Assembly (NCBI RefSeq): GCF_015354055.1
Contig: NZ_JACHTM010000004.1
Span: 1 to 64,000 of the forward strand
DNA: 64,000 nt
Origin: Thermaurantiacus tibetensis
Lineage (GTDB): Bacteria > Pseudomonadota > Alphaproteobacteria > Sphingomonadales > Sphingomonadaceae
Direction of reading: 5' to 3'
How positions within the stretch are numbered: the first letter of the stretch is position 1; each line of letters starts with the position of its first letter. Of this stretch, positions 1-6,873 are shown one piece after another. Both the position numbers and the translations under genes were made by a program. The notes beneath the pieces are model-generated. The model saw only the letters and a program-made list of their open reading frames with translations, was not told the origin of the DNA and made no database searches.

Positions 1-488
1 CCGGGAACCACCCGCTCGGTCTGCCGCGGGTTGGTGGCCGTGCCCGAGATGCGGTGGATCTGGTTCTCGAACTTGGCCTCCGTGATCTGCGCGTTGCGGC
101 CGCGGTCGGGCCGGAAGGCGTCAAGCAGGAAGGCATCGGCCACCGACAGCCGGCTCGGCCCGAAGTCCTTGCTGGCATCGCCTCCGCCAAGCCCGAACAG
201 CAGGAGGATGGGCCGGACGCCGGGCTTGTCCGCCTCGTTCAGGCCGAGCAGCCTGTCGCCCGGAAGGGCGCCGGTCGTCCATTCGAGGAGCGCTCGCATC
301 CGCCCCTTGAGCGAGGAGCCCGGCACATAGGGCAGTTCCGTCACCGGGTCGCGGATGACCGGCCGGTCGATCCCGCCGATCCGCATTTCGAGATCGCCGG
401 CGCCGATGTGGAGGCCGGTCACGACCTCGAGCTCGGCCTCGATCCGGTGGATGGCCTGAAGGGCGCCATGGGGATTGTCGTCGGGCAT
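1..488 (-). CDS. csm3: Csm3, type III-A backbone RAMP nuclease (3' end outside window)
   Basis: Csm3 polymerises along the crRNA in the Csm complex and cuts bound target RNA at 6-nt steps. The visible N-terminal 162 residues carry the family pattern: GLHIGAGD near residue 25, IGGIDRPVIRD near 37, PYVPGSSLKGRMR near 53, and near the edge an ENQIHRISGTATNPRQ segment. By alignment with the Staphylococcus epidermidis protein, whose catalytic Asp lies in IGAID, the catalytic residue here should be D41 in IGGID. This is inference from the motif. The ATG lies 8 nt after the csm2 stop, so the gene is in the cas10-csm2-csm3 operon. The C-terminus and the rest of the operon lie left of the window. Confidence 0.95.
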   Translation of the reverse strand, partial: MPDDNPHGALQAIHRIEAELEVVTGLHIGAGDLEMRIGGIDRPVIRDPVTELPYVPGSSLKGRMRALLEWTTGALPGDRLLGLNEADKPGVRPILLLFGLGGGDASKDFGPSRLSVADAFLLDAFRPDRGRNAQITEAKFENQIHRISGTATNPRQTERVVP

Positions 489-496
489 CTTCAACC

Positions 497-1021
497 TCAC
501 TTGTCGGGTGGCATGAAGCCGATGACGGCCTCGAACATGGTGCAGGCGTTGGCCAGCGTCTCGCGGTCCCTCACTTCCTCCAGAAGGCGGCGCAGGAAGG
601 CCGTGAACTCGGCGCTGACAAGGTTGCCGCCATCGCTCTTCCGTTCCGCAGCATAGGCCGCGCGCGCATTCAGCATGCGGATGAAGGGCAGGGCCCTCCG
701 GAACTCCTCGTCCTCGCCCCCGGCTGGCGCGTGCGCAACGGGAAGGCGGGCCCGGAAGCGCAGCAGCTCGTCATAGAAGCGTCGCACCTGGCTGCGCTTG
801 TTGGGTCCCTGGCCGGCCGCCGGCCGCAGGGTCTTTGCCACCTGCTGCGCCACGGTATCGAACAGGCCGGGCTCGGGCGACGCGAGGCTGATCTTCTCAA
901 TGACAGTCTTGAACTCCTCGCTCTGGACCTGCGGCCGATCGTCGGCGCGCCGCGGGCCCTGTCCCGGACCGCCCGGCCCTCGCGGCCCGCCCCCCAATCC
1001 TCGTCCGGGCTGCTGCGGCAT
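497..1021 (-). CDS. csm2: Csm2, small subunit of the type III-A effector
   Basis: Csm2 is the small alpha-helical subunit that lines the crRNA-target duplex in the Csm complex. The 174-residue product starts with about 30 Gly/Pro/Arg-rich residues (PGRGLGGGPRGPGGPGQG), which look like a disordered extension. The helical core follows, with FYDELLRFRARL near residue 82, then FIRMLNARAAYAAERK, and a final FLRRLLEEVRDRETLANACTMFEAVIGF segment (shown in two parts, FLRRLLEEVRDRETL and CTMFEAVIGF). These match Csm2. The usual length is about 120-145, so the N-terminal tail explains the excess. Its ATG overlaps the cas10 stop in an ATGA junction, indicating translational coupling. Confidence 0.9.
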   Translation of the reverse strand: MPQQPGRGLGGGPRGPGGPGQGPRRADDRPQVQSEEFKTVIEKISLASPEPGLFDTVAQQVAKTLRPAAGQGPNKRSQVRRFYDELLRFRARLPVAHAPAGGEDEEFRRALPFIRMLNARAAYAAERKSDGGNLVSAEFTAFLRRLLEEVRDRETLANACTMFEAVIGFMPPDK

Positions 1022-2841
1022 CAGTCCCTCCGTGCGTAGATCTGGTCGAACAGCGCGATCCGGAAGGCATCGCCCGACCGGCCGATGCCTTCCTCGCCAA
1101 AGTCCCGGATCATGGCCAGGATCGCTGCATCCTGCCGGCGCCGCGCCTCGTCATCCCGCGCGCGGCCATCCGCGCGCTCGACATGGCGCCGGGTCTGGTA
1201 GAAGAGGTGGCTGCGCCACAGCGCATCCTCGGGGCGGATCCGCTCGCCCTCCCCTCTTGGCGCGTCGAGCCGCCGCTTCATCTCGGCAAGCCGCAGCAGC
1301 CCGTAGAGATAGCCGGAGCTGAGTGCCGCGCCATCGCCGTCTCGGCCCTCGTCCTCGCGCGCGCTGCGACGGACTTCGTCCCCGAGGTGCCGGCTGAGCC
1401 GCCCCATCATGTCGGTCACCCGCTCCCACTCGGCCCAGCCAATCACGCTGTCGAACAGCGCGATCGCATCCTTGAGCGGTTTCCCATCCGGCGCCTTGCG
1501 GCCCTTGGCCTGTTCCAGGGCGTCGTCGGCGGCGCTGGCCAGCTGCCGCACCGGGAAGCCGGGCTTCGCCATGGCATAGCCGGCCGAGAAGTGGATGGCC
1601 GGGTTCTCCGCCACATAGCGACGGAAATCCTCCCGAAGCGCCTCCGCGAACCGCCGCGTCGTGCGCCACGGGCCGATGAAGAAGAAGTCGTCGCCACCCG
1701 CGAACACCGTGTAGATGTTGCGCAACGTTGCATCGGCGGCCAGCCGGTGCGGCACCCAGAGCGTGAAGAAGGCATTCACCCGGCGCGACAGCTCGGCGAA
1801 GCGGGCGAAACTGGGCTTGCCGGGCATCCGGGCGAACAGCGCGCCCAGATCGTCGATGTCGCCTTTCAGTACGCCCAAGGCCTCAACTCCGACGACCCGA
1901 TCATCCGCAAGGACATCACGATCCGCGCGCGCCAGATGCTCGAAGGTCAGCATCTGCCCGCGCGCCACGGGCTCGAGCCCGTCGAAGCGCGGGTCGGCGG
2001 CCGGATCGTGGCCGGCAACCGGCACATGCGCCGCGATTGCCCGCCGCGCATAACCGCTCCACGGCACGGCATCCGCCTCCGGACCGGGCAGCGACAGGTC
2101 GAAGGCGCGGCGCAGCCGCCCGTCGGCGGCGAAAGCGCCGAAATTGCCGGTGGCGTCAGCACTCCCGGTCAGCAGCACCCGATAGCCGAAATAGTCGAGG
2201 TCGAGCATGCCCGTCGCGTCCGGCGCGCCGTCGGCCCGGAAGACGAGGAGGCGCGTGTCCGAAGGGTCGGCGAGCGCCGCGCCCAGCGCGATCGCATCGG
2301 CCGAAAGCGGATGCGCCCCCTCGCGATCCACTTCGAGCCCGGGTGCCGCCGGCAGCCGTCCGTCGAACCGGCAGGCCCCGAATGCGAAGTCGGCGGCCCG
2401 GATCGGCTCCGGTGCCCCGGTCCCGGCCAGTGCGAATATCCGCCGCTTCGCGACCTCCAGCTCTTCCCACAGCCGCTGCTGCACGGCAGCAAACCGGCCG
2501 TCCGCCACGAAATCCTCGGGGCTCGCCGCGGTCGCGGCAAGCGCGATCCCGAACAGGCCGAAGGTCTCCGCAACGAACCAGTCGTCCAGCCGTTCTCGCA
2601 CCCGCGCGACCGCGGCCCGGGCGTTCTCGCAATTGGGCGCCACGATCAGGAACTTGCCCGCCGCGTTCAGGATCTGGCTCGTTGGCGGCAGCGCCAGTTC
2701 GTCGAGGAGGGCCAGCGCCGCGAGCTCGGTCAGCAGCGAGACCATCGCCGAGCGTCCGCGCAAGAGCCGAGCCGCCTTCTTCTGCGTCTCGGCCGCCCCG
2801 CCGAAGACGAACTGCTGGATCCCCGTGAAATCGCCCTGCAC
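1021..2841 (-). CDS. cas10: Cas10/Csm1, palm-domain part (C-terminal portion of interrupted cas10)
   Basis: This open frame carries the two palm domains and C-terminal helices of Cas10, the subunit that makes cyclic oligoadenylate on target-RNA binding. The first codons read (PKFLLV)QGDFTGIQQFVFG, the palm-1 signature. KGDIDDLG near 326 and AGGDD at 381-385 are the metal-binding and cyclase motifs, so the cyclase site looks intact. The frame is opened upstream by a TAA. A GTG (the V of LLVQGDF) is the first possible start, and no convincing Shine-Dalgarno precedes it. Only two cysteines are present (C71, C157), so the four-Cys zinc finger common in Csm1 is absent. Whether this part is translated separately is unknown. 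Confidence 0.9.
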   Translation of the reverse strand: MQGDFTGIQQFVFGGAAETQKKAARLLRGRSAMVSLLTELAALALLDELALPPTSQILNAAGKFLIVAPNCENARAAVARVRERLDDWFVAETFGLFGIALAATAASPEDFVADGRFAAVQQRLWEELEVAKRRIFALAGTGAPEPIRAADFAFGACRFDGRLPAAPGLEVDREGAHPLSADAIALGAALADPSDTRLLVFRADGAPDATGMLDLDYFGYRVLLTGSADATGNFGAFAADGRLRRAFDLSLPGPEADAVPWSGYARRAIAAHVPVAGHDPAADPRFDGLEPVARGQMLTFEHLARADRDVLADDRVVGVEALGVLKGDIDDLGALFARMPGKPSFARFAELSRRVNAFFTLWVPHRLAADATLRNIYTVFAGGDDFFFIGPWRTTRRFAEALREDFRRYVAENPAIHFSAGYAMAKPGFPVRQLASAADDALEQAKGRKAPDGKPLKDAIALFDSVIGWAEWERVTDMMGRLSRHLGDEVRRSAREDEGRDGDGAALSSGYLYGLLRLAEMKRRLDAPRGEGERIRPEDALWRSHLFYQTRRHVERADGRARDDEARRRQDAAILAMIRDFGEEGIGRSGDAFRIALFDQIYARRD

Positions 2842-2856
2842 CAGCAGGAACTTGGG

Positions 2857-2859
2857 TTA
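2857..2859 (-). other. In-frame TAA interrupting cas10
   Basis: The TAA closing the HD reading frame is in the same frame as the palm reading frame. Reading through gives ...RDRSDWS-[stop]-PKFLLVQGDFTGIQ, a continuous Cas10 sequence with no residue missing. So a single nonsense codon, not a frameshift or deletion, separates the halves. A GAA or CAA codon with its first base changed to T would explain it. It could be a real mutation, a fixed gene split with reinitiation at the GTG five codons downstream, or a sequencing error. Confidence 0.9.
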
Positions 2860-3771
2860 GCTCCAGTCGCTGCGGTCCCGCTGCGCCGCCACGACCATGG
2901 CCTCGTCGTCCCCCCGGTCGTGATGGAAGCGCCACAGCGCCGTCGCCAGCGCCGCCACGGCCTTCGAATGGTCATAGAGCGAGACGTCGGGCCGCGTGCC
3001 GAAGGCGGTCGCCGACGGGATGGCGTGCGCCACCGTCAGCCACAGCGTGTCGAAATGGTCGAGCCACAGCGGCCATTGCGTCCGGTGGCTCTTAGGGATC
3101 AGCCCAACGCCCGATTTCTCCGCCTCCCGCCCGGCGAGCTGGTCCCACAGCGCCCGATAGGCGGCCACCGCCTCCGCCTCGCTCGGCGCGCGGCGCGGCT
3201 CCGGCATCAGCGCCACCGGCGAAAGCGGCTTCAAAGGATAGCGGAACTGAAAGTCCCGCTCGGACGCGATGCGAGGAGCCTCGGCCTCGGGCCCTCCATA
3301 CTCCTCGAACCGCACGAGCAGCCGCGCGGTCCGGAAATCCTCCCGGTCCTTCGCCGCGTTATAGTCCTCCCAGGTCTCCCGCTCGAAACCCGAAGCAATC
3401 CGGTCGGCCGCCGCCACCACCCACTGCAGGAAGGTCTTCGGCTTGTGATGGGCGGCCGCGGCATTCACCAGACTATCGGTCACATCCGGCGCCGCCATCG
3501 CCGCGAACGGGAAGGGGTCGGCCCCGAGCAGCTCCGGCAGGTGCCGCTCGAGCATGTCGAGCGCCAGCGCCGTGTCCGCGGCATGCAGGTGGGAGAAGTA
3601 GCCCGGATCGCGGTCGTTGGCCCTGCGATGCGGGCAGTAGAGCTGCTGGTTCGCCTCCCGCTTCGGGTCGTTGTCAAACAACCGCGCCCGCTGCGCCAGC
3701 TTGCCCAGATCGTGCAGGAAAGCAGCGAAAGCGACCCGACAGCTCGCTTCCATCAGCCGCTTGTCCGTCAT
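2857..3771 (-). CDS. cas10: Cas10/Csm1, HD-nuclease part (N-terminal portion of interrupted cas10)
   Basis: This is the N-terminal HD domain of Cas10, which cleaves single-stranded DNA during type III interference. The metal-binding pair is H20-D21 in AAFLHDLGKLAQRA. Further conserved histidines are in YFSHLHAADTALALD and AAAAHHKPKTFLQWVVAAADR, as expected for a permuted HD domain. The start is set by ATG-ACG-GAC-AAG behind a GGGGAGGG Shine-Dalgarno. Upstream in-frame codons lie in intergenic sequence. The product stops after 304 residues at the TAA just before the palm-1 motif PKFLLVQGDF. The gene is divergent from the cas2-cas1-cas2 genes. Confidence 0.9.
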   Translation of the reverse strand: MTDKRLMEASCRVAFAAFLHDLGKLAQRARLFDNDPKREANQQLYCPHRRANDRDPGYFSHLHAADTALALDMLERHLPELLGADPFPFAAMAAPDVTDSLVNAAAAHHKPKTFLQWVVAAADRIASGFERETWEDYNAAKDREDFRTARLLVRFEEYGGPEAEAPRIASERDFQFRYPLKPLSPVALMPEPRRAPSEAEAVAAYRALWDQLAGREAEKSGVGLIPKSHRTQWPLWLDHFDTLWLTVAHAIPSATAFGTRPDVSLYDHSKAVAALATALWRFHHDRGDDEAMVVAAQRDRSDWS

Positions 3772-4007
3772 CGTCCCTCCCCTATCGAGTCGCATGCAAC
3801 AGCAGCGCGACAAGCAACGCAAGCCACCCGCCCCAGAACAGGGCGGTGAGCCAGCGGCACCAGGGGGGCGTGCGTTGCGACATGCCGCGCCCCTGCCACA
3901 CCCGCGCACCCCCGTGCCGGCCTGCAAGCTTGCAGCCCCGGCCCTGCCCCGCGGCCTGCAAGCCTGCAATCCGCCCGCGGGCCCGCGGCGCCTGCCATCA
4001 TGCCCCC
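3772..4007. promoter_or_regulatory. Divergent cas10 / cas2 intergenic region with paired palindromes
   Basis: This is the only space for promoters of both the leftward effector operon and the rightward adaptation operon. It holds a perfect 14-bp palindrome CTGCAAGCTTGCAG at 3922-3935. A one-mismatch copy of its 12-bp core, TGCAAGCCTGCA, lies at 3957-3968, 34 bp away. A separate 7-bp inverted pair, GCAACGC at 3814-3820 and GCGTTGC at 3872-3878, is also present. The repeated palindromes look like binding sites for a dimeric regulator. That is inference. No clear sigma-70 -35/-10 pair stands out. Confidence 0.45.
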
Positions 4008-4286
4008 ATGCACCGCATCCCCCACCTCGTCGCCTGGGACATCGCCTGCCCCCGCCGCCTCGCCCGCGTCGGCCGGGCCGCCAAGGGCTGGAAGACCGCC
4101 GGCCAGCTTTCGGTCGCCGAATGCCTCGTCACCCCGGCCGAGCGCCAGGCGCTCGCCACCGAGCTTGCCGGCCTCGTCGCCCCGGCCGAGGACCGTCTCC
4201 ACCTCTTCCGCCTCGATCCGCGCCAGCCGCCCCTCCTCTTCGGCGTCGCCCGGAGCCAGGGCACGCGCCCCTTCCTCGTCACCTGA
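4008..4286 (+). CDS. cas2: Cas2 (first copy), CRISPR adaptation
   Basis: Cas2 dimers bridge two Cas1 dimers in the spacer-integration complex. The 92-residue product begins MHRIPHLVAWDIACPRRLARV; the DI pair in AWDIA matches the conserved Asp at the end of the first ferredoxin-fold strand. The following RRLARVGRAAKGWK helix and the strand TAGQLSVAECLVTP match the Cas2 layout, as does the DRLHLFRLD strand. Length is typical. The ATG at 4008 was chosen because everything before it in frame is Cys/Pro/Arg-rich and unlike Cas2. It sits 12 nt before cas1. It is quite different in sequence from the second Cas2 after cas1. Confidence 0.85.
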   Translation: MHRIPHLVAWDIACPRRLARVGRAAKGWKTAGQLSVAECLVTPAERQALATELAGLVAPAEDRLHLFRLDPRQPPLLFGVARSQGTRPFLVT

Positions 4287-4298
4287 CGGAGCCGCCCC

Positions 4299-5318
4299 AT
4301 GACCAGCCTCTACGTCGACCGCCGCGGTGTCGCCCTCAGCCTCGATGGCGACGCCATTGCCTTCCACGAGGGCGATGCCCGCATCGGCACCGTGCCGCTC
4401 GGGCCCGTCGAGCGGATCTACCTGCGCGGCGACGTGCTCCTCTCCGCCGGCCTCCTCGGCCGCATCGGCGCGCAGGGCGTCGGCGTCGTCATCCTCTCCG
4501 GCCGCCGCGCCCAGCCCACCCTGCTTCTTCCCCGCCCGCACAACGACGCGCGCGTCCGCGTCGCCCAGCTCGACTCGGCGCGCGCGCCAGCCCGCGCGCT
4601 TGCGCTCGCCCGGCTCTTCGTTGCGGCCAAGATCGCCGCCCAGCACGATCTCCTCGTCGAGATCCGCGCCAGCCGCCCCGAGCTCGGCCACGCGCTCGCC
4701 GAACCCGTCCAGGCGCTCTTCCGCATGCGCGGCCACGCGGCCCGCAAGGCCGATCTCGACCAGCTGCGCGGCCTCGAGGGCGCTGCCGCGCGCCAGCATT
4801 TCGCCGGCCTCGCCCACGCCTTCGCGCCCTCGCTCGGCTTTGCGGGCCGCAACCGCCGCCCCCCGCGCGATCCGGTGAATGCCACCCTCTCGCTCGCCTA
4901 CACCCTCCTCCACGCCGAGGCCGTGCTCGCCGCCCACGGCCACGGCTTCGACCCGCATGTCGGCTTCCTCCACGGCATCGACTTCGGCCGCGAGAGCCTC
5001 GCCTGCGATCTCGTCGAGCCGCTCCGGCCGGCGATGGAGCGCCTCGCCTGGCGCCTCTTCGCCGAACAGACGCTTCGCGACCGCGACTTCACAACCGAGA
5101 AGGATGGCGCCTGCTTCCTCCAGAAGGCGGGGCGCGCCCGCTTCTACGAGGCGGTCGAACCCGCGCTCGAGGACTGCCGCCGCCGGCTCGACCGCACGCT
5201 CGCGGCACTCCGCCGCCAGCTTCTCGGCGACGAGGGCGTGGAGGCGGTCGAGGCCGCGCTTGCCGCCGGCGCTGCGCCCGACGCCGGCGCCGACCCGGAC
5301 TCCGACGGCGATGGCTGA
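4299..5318 (+). CDS. cas1: Cas1 integrase
   Basis: Cas1 inserts new spacers at the leader end of the array. The 339-residue product has the N-terminal beta domain (MTSLYVDRRGVALSL, GVGVVILS) and the helical catalytic domain. The metal-binding residues can be assigned as E160 in RGLEGAAARQHF, H225 in VGFLHGIDFGRES and E240 in CDLVEPLRP. NATLSLAYTLLHAE is a typical Cas1 helix. The length is normal. The last about 25 residues are Ala/Asp-rich. The start ATG follows GGAGCCGCCCC. Its 3' end overlaps the second cas2 by 8 nt. Type III loci often share adaptation genes with other systems; here they lie directly beside the array. Confidence 0.95.
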   Translation: MTSLYVDRRGVALSLDGDAIAFHEGDARIGTVPLGPVERIYLRGDVLLSAGLLGRIGAQGVGVVILSGRRAQPTLLLPRPHNDARVRVAQLDSARAPARALALARLFVAAKIAAQHDLLVEIRASRPELGHALAEPVQALFRMRGHAARKADLDQLRGLEGAAARQHFAGLAHAFAPSLGFAGRNRRPPRDPVNATLSLAYTLLHAEAVLAAHGHGFDPHVGFLHGIDFGRESLACDLVEPLRPAMERLAWRLFAEQTLRDRDFTTEKDGACFLQKAGRARFYEAVEPALEDCRRRLDRTLAALRRQLLGDEGVEAVEAALAAGAAPDAGADPDSDGDG

Positions 5319-5751
5319 GGCAGGCCGCCGGCCCTTCCTCGTCGCCTACGACATCCGCTCGGCGAAGCGCTGGCGGCGGCTGTTCCGGGGGCTCAAGCGA
5401 GTCGCCATCCCCATCCAGTATTCGCTCTTCTACGGCGAGTTCACTGCCGCCGGTCTCGCCAAGGTGGTGGCGCTCGTCGAGGAGGTGATCGACCCCAGGG
5501 CCGACGATGTTCGCATCTACCCGCTGCCGAAGGGCGGCTGGCAGGCGCGGATCGGCCGGCCGGTACTGCCCGAAGGCATTGGCTTCACCGGGCCTCCGGC
5601 GGCGTTCCGGGGCGGGGTGCGCGGAGGTGAGCAGGGCAGGGCCGCGCCCACCCCTTCGCCGGCAGCGGCGCCAGCCGCGCGGCCGCGGGAGGCCCGGGCG
5701 ATCGAGGCGCGCGCGCAGACCGGCCAGCGCCGCGGCATCCGCCTCTTCTGA
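5311..5751 (+). CDS. cas2: Cas2 (second copy) with long C-terminal tail
   Basis: This second Cas2-family protein starts inside the last codons of cas1 (ATGGCTGAGG), so the two are translationally coupled. The N-terminal about 90 residues carry the fold: RRPFLVAYDIRSAKRWRRLF with the conserved Asp in AYDI, then IPIQYSLFYGEF, and a DVRIYPLPKGGW strand. A tail of about 50 residues rich in Ala, Pro, Arg and Gly follows, which canonical Cas2 (80-110 aa) lacks. It shares little with the cas2 before cas1 beyond the fold motifs, so the pair is not a recent duplication. They could form a heteromer, or one may be non-enzymatic; both are inference. Confidence 0.85.
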   Translation: MAEAGRRPFLVAYDIRSAKRWRRLFRGLKRVAIPIQYSLFYGEFTAAGLAKVVALVEEVIDPRADDVRIYPLPKGGWQARIGRPVLPEGIGFTGPPAAFRGGVRGGEQGRAAPTPSPAAAPAARPREARAIEARAQTGQRRGIRLF

Positions 5752-5943
5752 AGGCAGCGGCTTGCCTTGGGCCGGGGATTCGCTAGTCTTGCCGTGCCGT
5801 GCGGCGGGAAGGGCATGGCGTCCGGCACCGCGGCGGCTGCGGCAGGAAAGATGGTTAACGCCGATATACCTCCTCGGGTGGCCGCGATTCTGCCTAAGGC
5901 TCTTTGGAACCTGTTGAGAACCTTGGGCGAATCCGGCGCTGGA
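5752..5943 (+). promoter_or_regulatory. CRISPR leader
   Basis: This stretch lies between the second cas2 and the first repeat and is less GC-rich than its surroundings (for example GGTTAACGCCGATATACC near 5853-5870). The array's degenerate repeat is at the far end, which makes this side the leader. A weak promoter candidate is TTGCCT at 5762-5767, 16 nt before TAGTCT at 5784-5789. Close to the first repeat, around 5902-5924, the words TTGGAACC and GTTGAGAACC resemble parts of the repeat (CGGAACGAC, ATTGAGAC). These may serve as integration-guiding motifs. No real gene is seen here. Confidence 0.7.
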
Positions 5944-6751
5944 GTCGGAACGACACCCCGATCTTCAGGGGATTGAGACAAACATCTGCCTGGCAATGTC
6001 CTCAGGCAGCTTATAGTCGGAACGACACCCCGATCTTCAGGGGATTGAGACTCCAGGCAGGCCGCGCCCTTGACGACCGCGATGGTCGGAACGACACCCC
6101 GATCTTCAGGGGATTGAGACAGAGTGCTCACGGCGGGGCGTCACCCCCGCCGCGTCGGAACGACACCCCGATCTTCAGGGGATTGAGACCGCCGGGGCGA
6201 GCGCATTGTAGACGTCATCGATTGTCGGAACGACACCCCGATCTTCAGGGGATTGAGACCGGCACCACCGCGCCGGGCGTGACGAACCTTGTGTCGGAAC
6301 GACACCCCGATCTTCAGGGGATTGAGACTTCTCAGCTTCGGCGAAGAAATGCGCGAGGGATGCGTCGGAACGACACCCCGATCTTCAGGGGATTGAGACC
6401 GGCACCACCGCGCCGGGCGTGACGAACCTTGTGTCGGAACGACACCCCGATCTTCAGGGGATTGAGACTTCTCAGCTTCGGCGAAGAAATGCGCGAGGGA
6501 TGCGTCGGAACGACACCCCGATCTTCAGGGGATTGAGACCGGCACCACCGCGCCGGGCGTGACGAACCTTGTGTCGGAACGACACCCCGATCTTCAGGGG
6601 ATTGAGACTGTCGAAGCCGGTGCGGGCTTCGACGATGGTGCGGTCGGAACGACACCCCGATCTTCAGGGGATTGAGACATGTACCCTGCCACCCAACGGG
6701 CGCAGGGGGTCTTGCGTCGGAACGACACCCCGATCTTCAGGGGATCGAGCC
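5944..6751 (+). CRISPR. CRISPR array, 12 repeats of 36 nt, 11 spacers
   Basis: Repeats start at 5944, 6016, 6085, 6154, 6224, 6293, 6364, 6433, 6504, 6573, 6643 and 6716. The repeat begins GTCGGAACGAC, has CCCCGATCTTCAGGGG in the middle and ends GATTGAGAC. Its 3' eight nt, ATTGAGAC, resemble the 5' handle of type III crRNAs, so transcription is probably rightward. The last repeat is degenerate (ATCGAGCC at the end), which marks the leader-distal side. Spacers are 33-37 nt. Spacers 5, 7 and 9 are identical, and so are 6 and 8, leaving eight distinct spacers. The repeat contains two small inverted repeats, GTCG-GAA-CGAC and CCCC-N8-GGGG. Confidence 0.98.
6260..6608 (+). repeat. Tandem duplication of two spacer-repeat units inside the array
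   Basis: A 140-bp unit (spacer A, repeat, spacer B, repeat) occupies 6260-6399 and is repeated exactly at 6400-6539. A third partial copy (spacer A plus repeat) fills 6540-6608. Spacer A is 33 nt beginning CGGCACCACCGC; spacer B is 35 nt beginning TTCTCAGCTTCGG. The copies are identical to the base. The likely origin is unequal recombination or slippage between repeats. Misassembly of a repetitive region is the alternative. Confidence 0.95.
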
Positions 6752-6873
6752 TCCCGAACCTGCCCCCCGCGCCCGGCGGTGGCAGCCGAGCGCAGTCCCG
6801 CACGCGTCGGCCCGCCTCGCAGCCACCACCGCAGGGGTTGCGCTTTCCCGCCCGCAACGCGAAAGGCGCGCAC

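Noticed and set aside
2842-2860. Explaining the cas10 break as a frameshift
   Set aside because: Both halves are in the same frame and join without gain or loss of residues, so only a base substitution to a stop (or a true split) fits.
1183-3849. An 888-residue open frame on the plus strand opposite cas10
   Set aside because: It is antisense to well-supported cas10 parts, has no family motif and is an Arg/Glu/Pro-rich by-product of high GC. Many similar long antisense frames (opposite cas1, pepN, mutS, maeB, the GGDEF-EAL gene) were dropped for the same reason.
3772-3969. Upstream extension of the Cas10 HD frame
   Set aside because: The added residues are Cys/Arg/Gly/Pro-rich, unlike Cas10. 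A good Shine-Dalgarno precedes ATG 3771, and the extension would cover the palindromic intergenic region.
5767-6655. Open frames running through the CRISPR leader and array on both strands
   Set aside because: They are made by the periodic repeats (SQSPEDRGVVPT and NDTPIFRGLR patterns) and are not genes.
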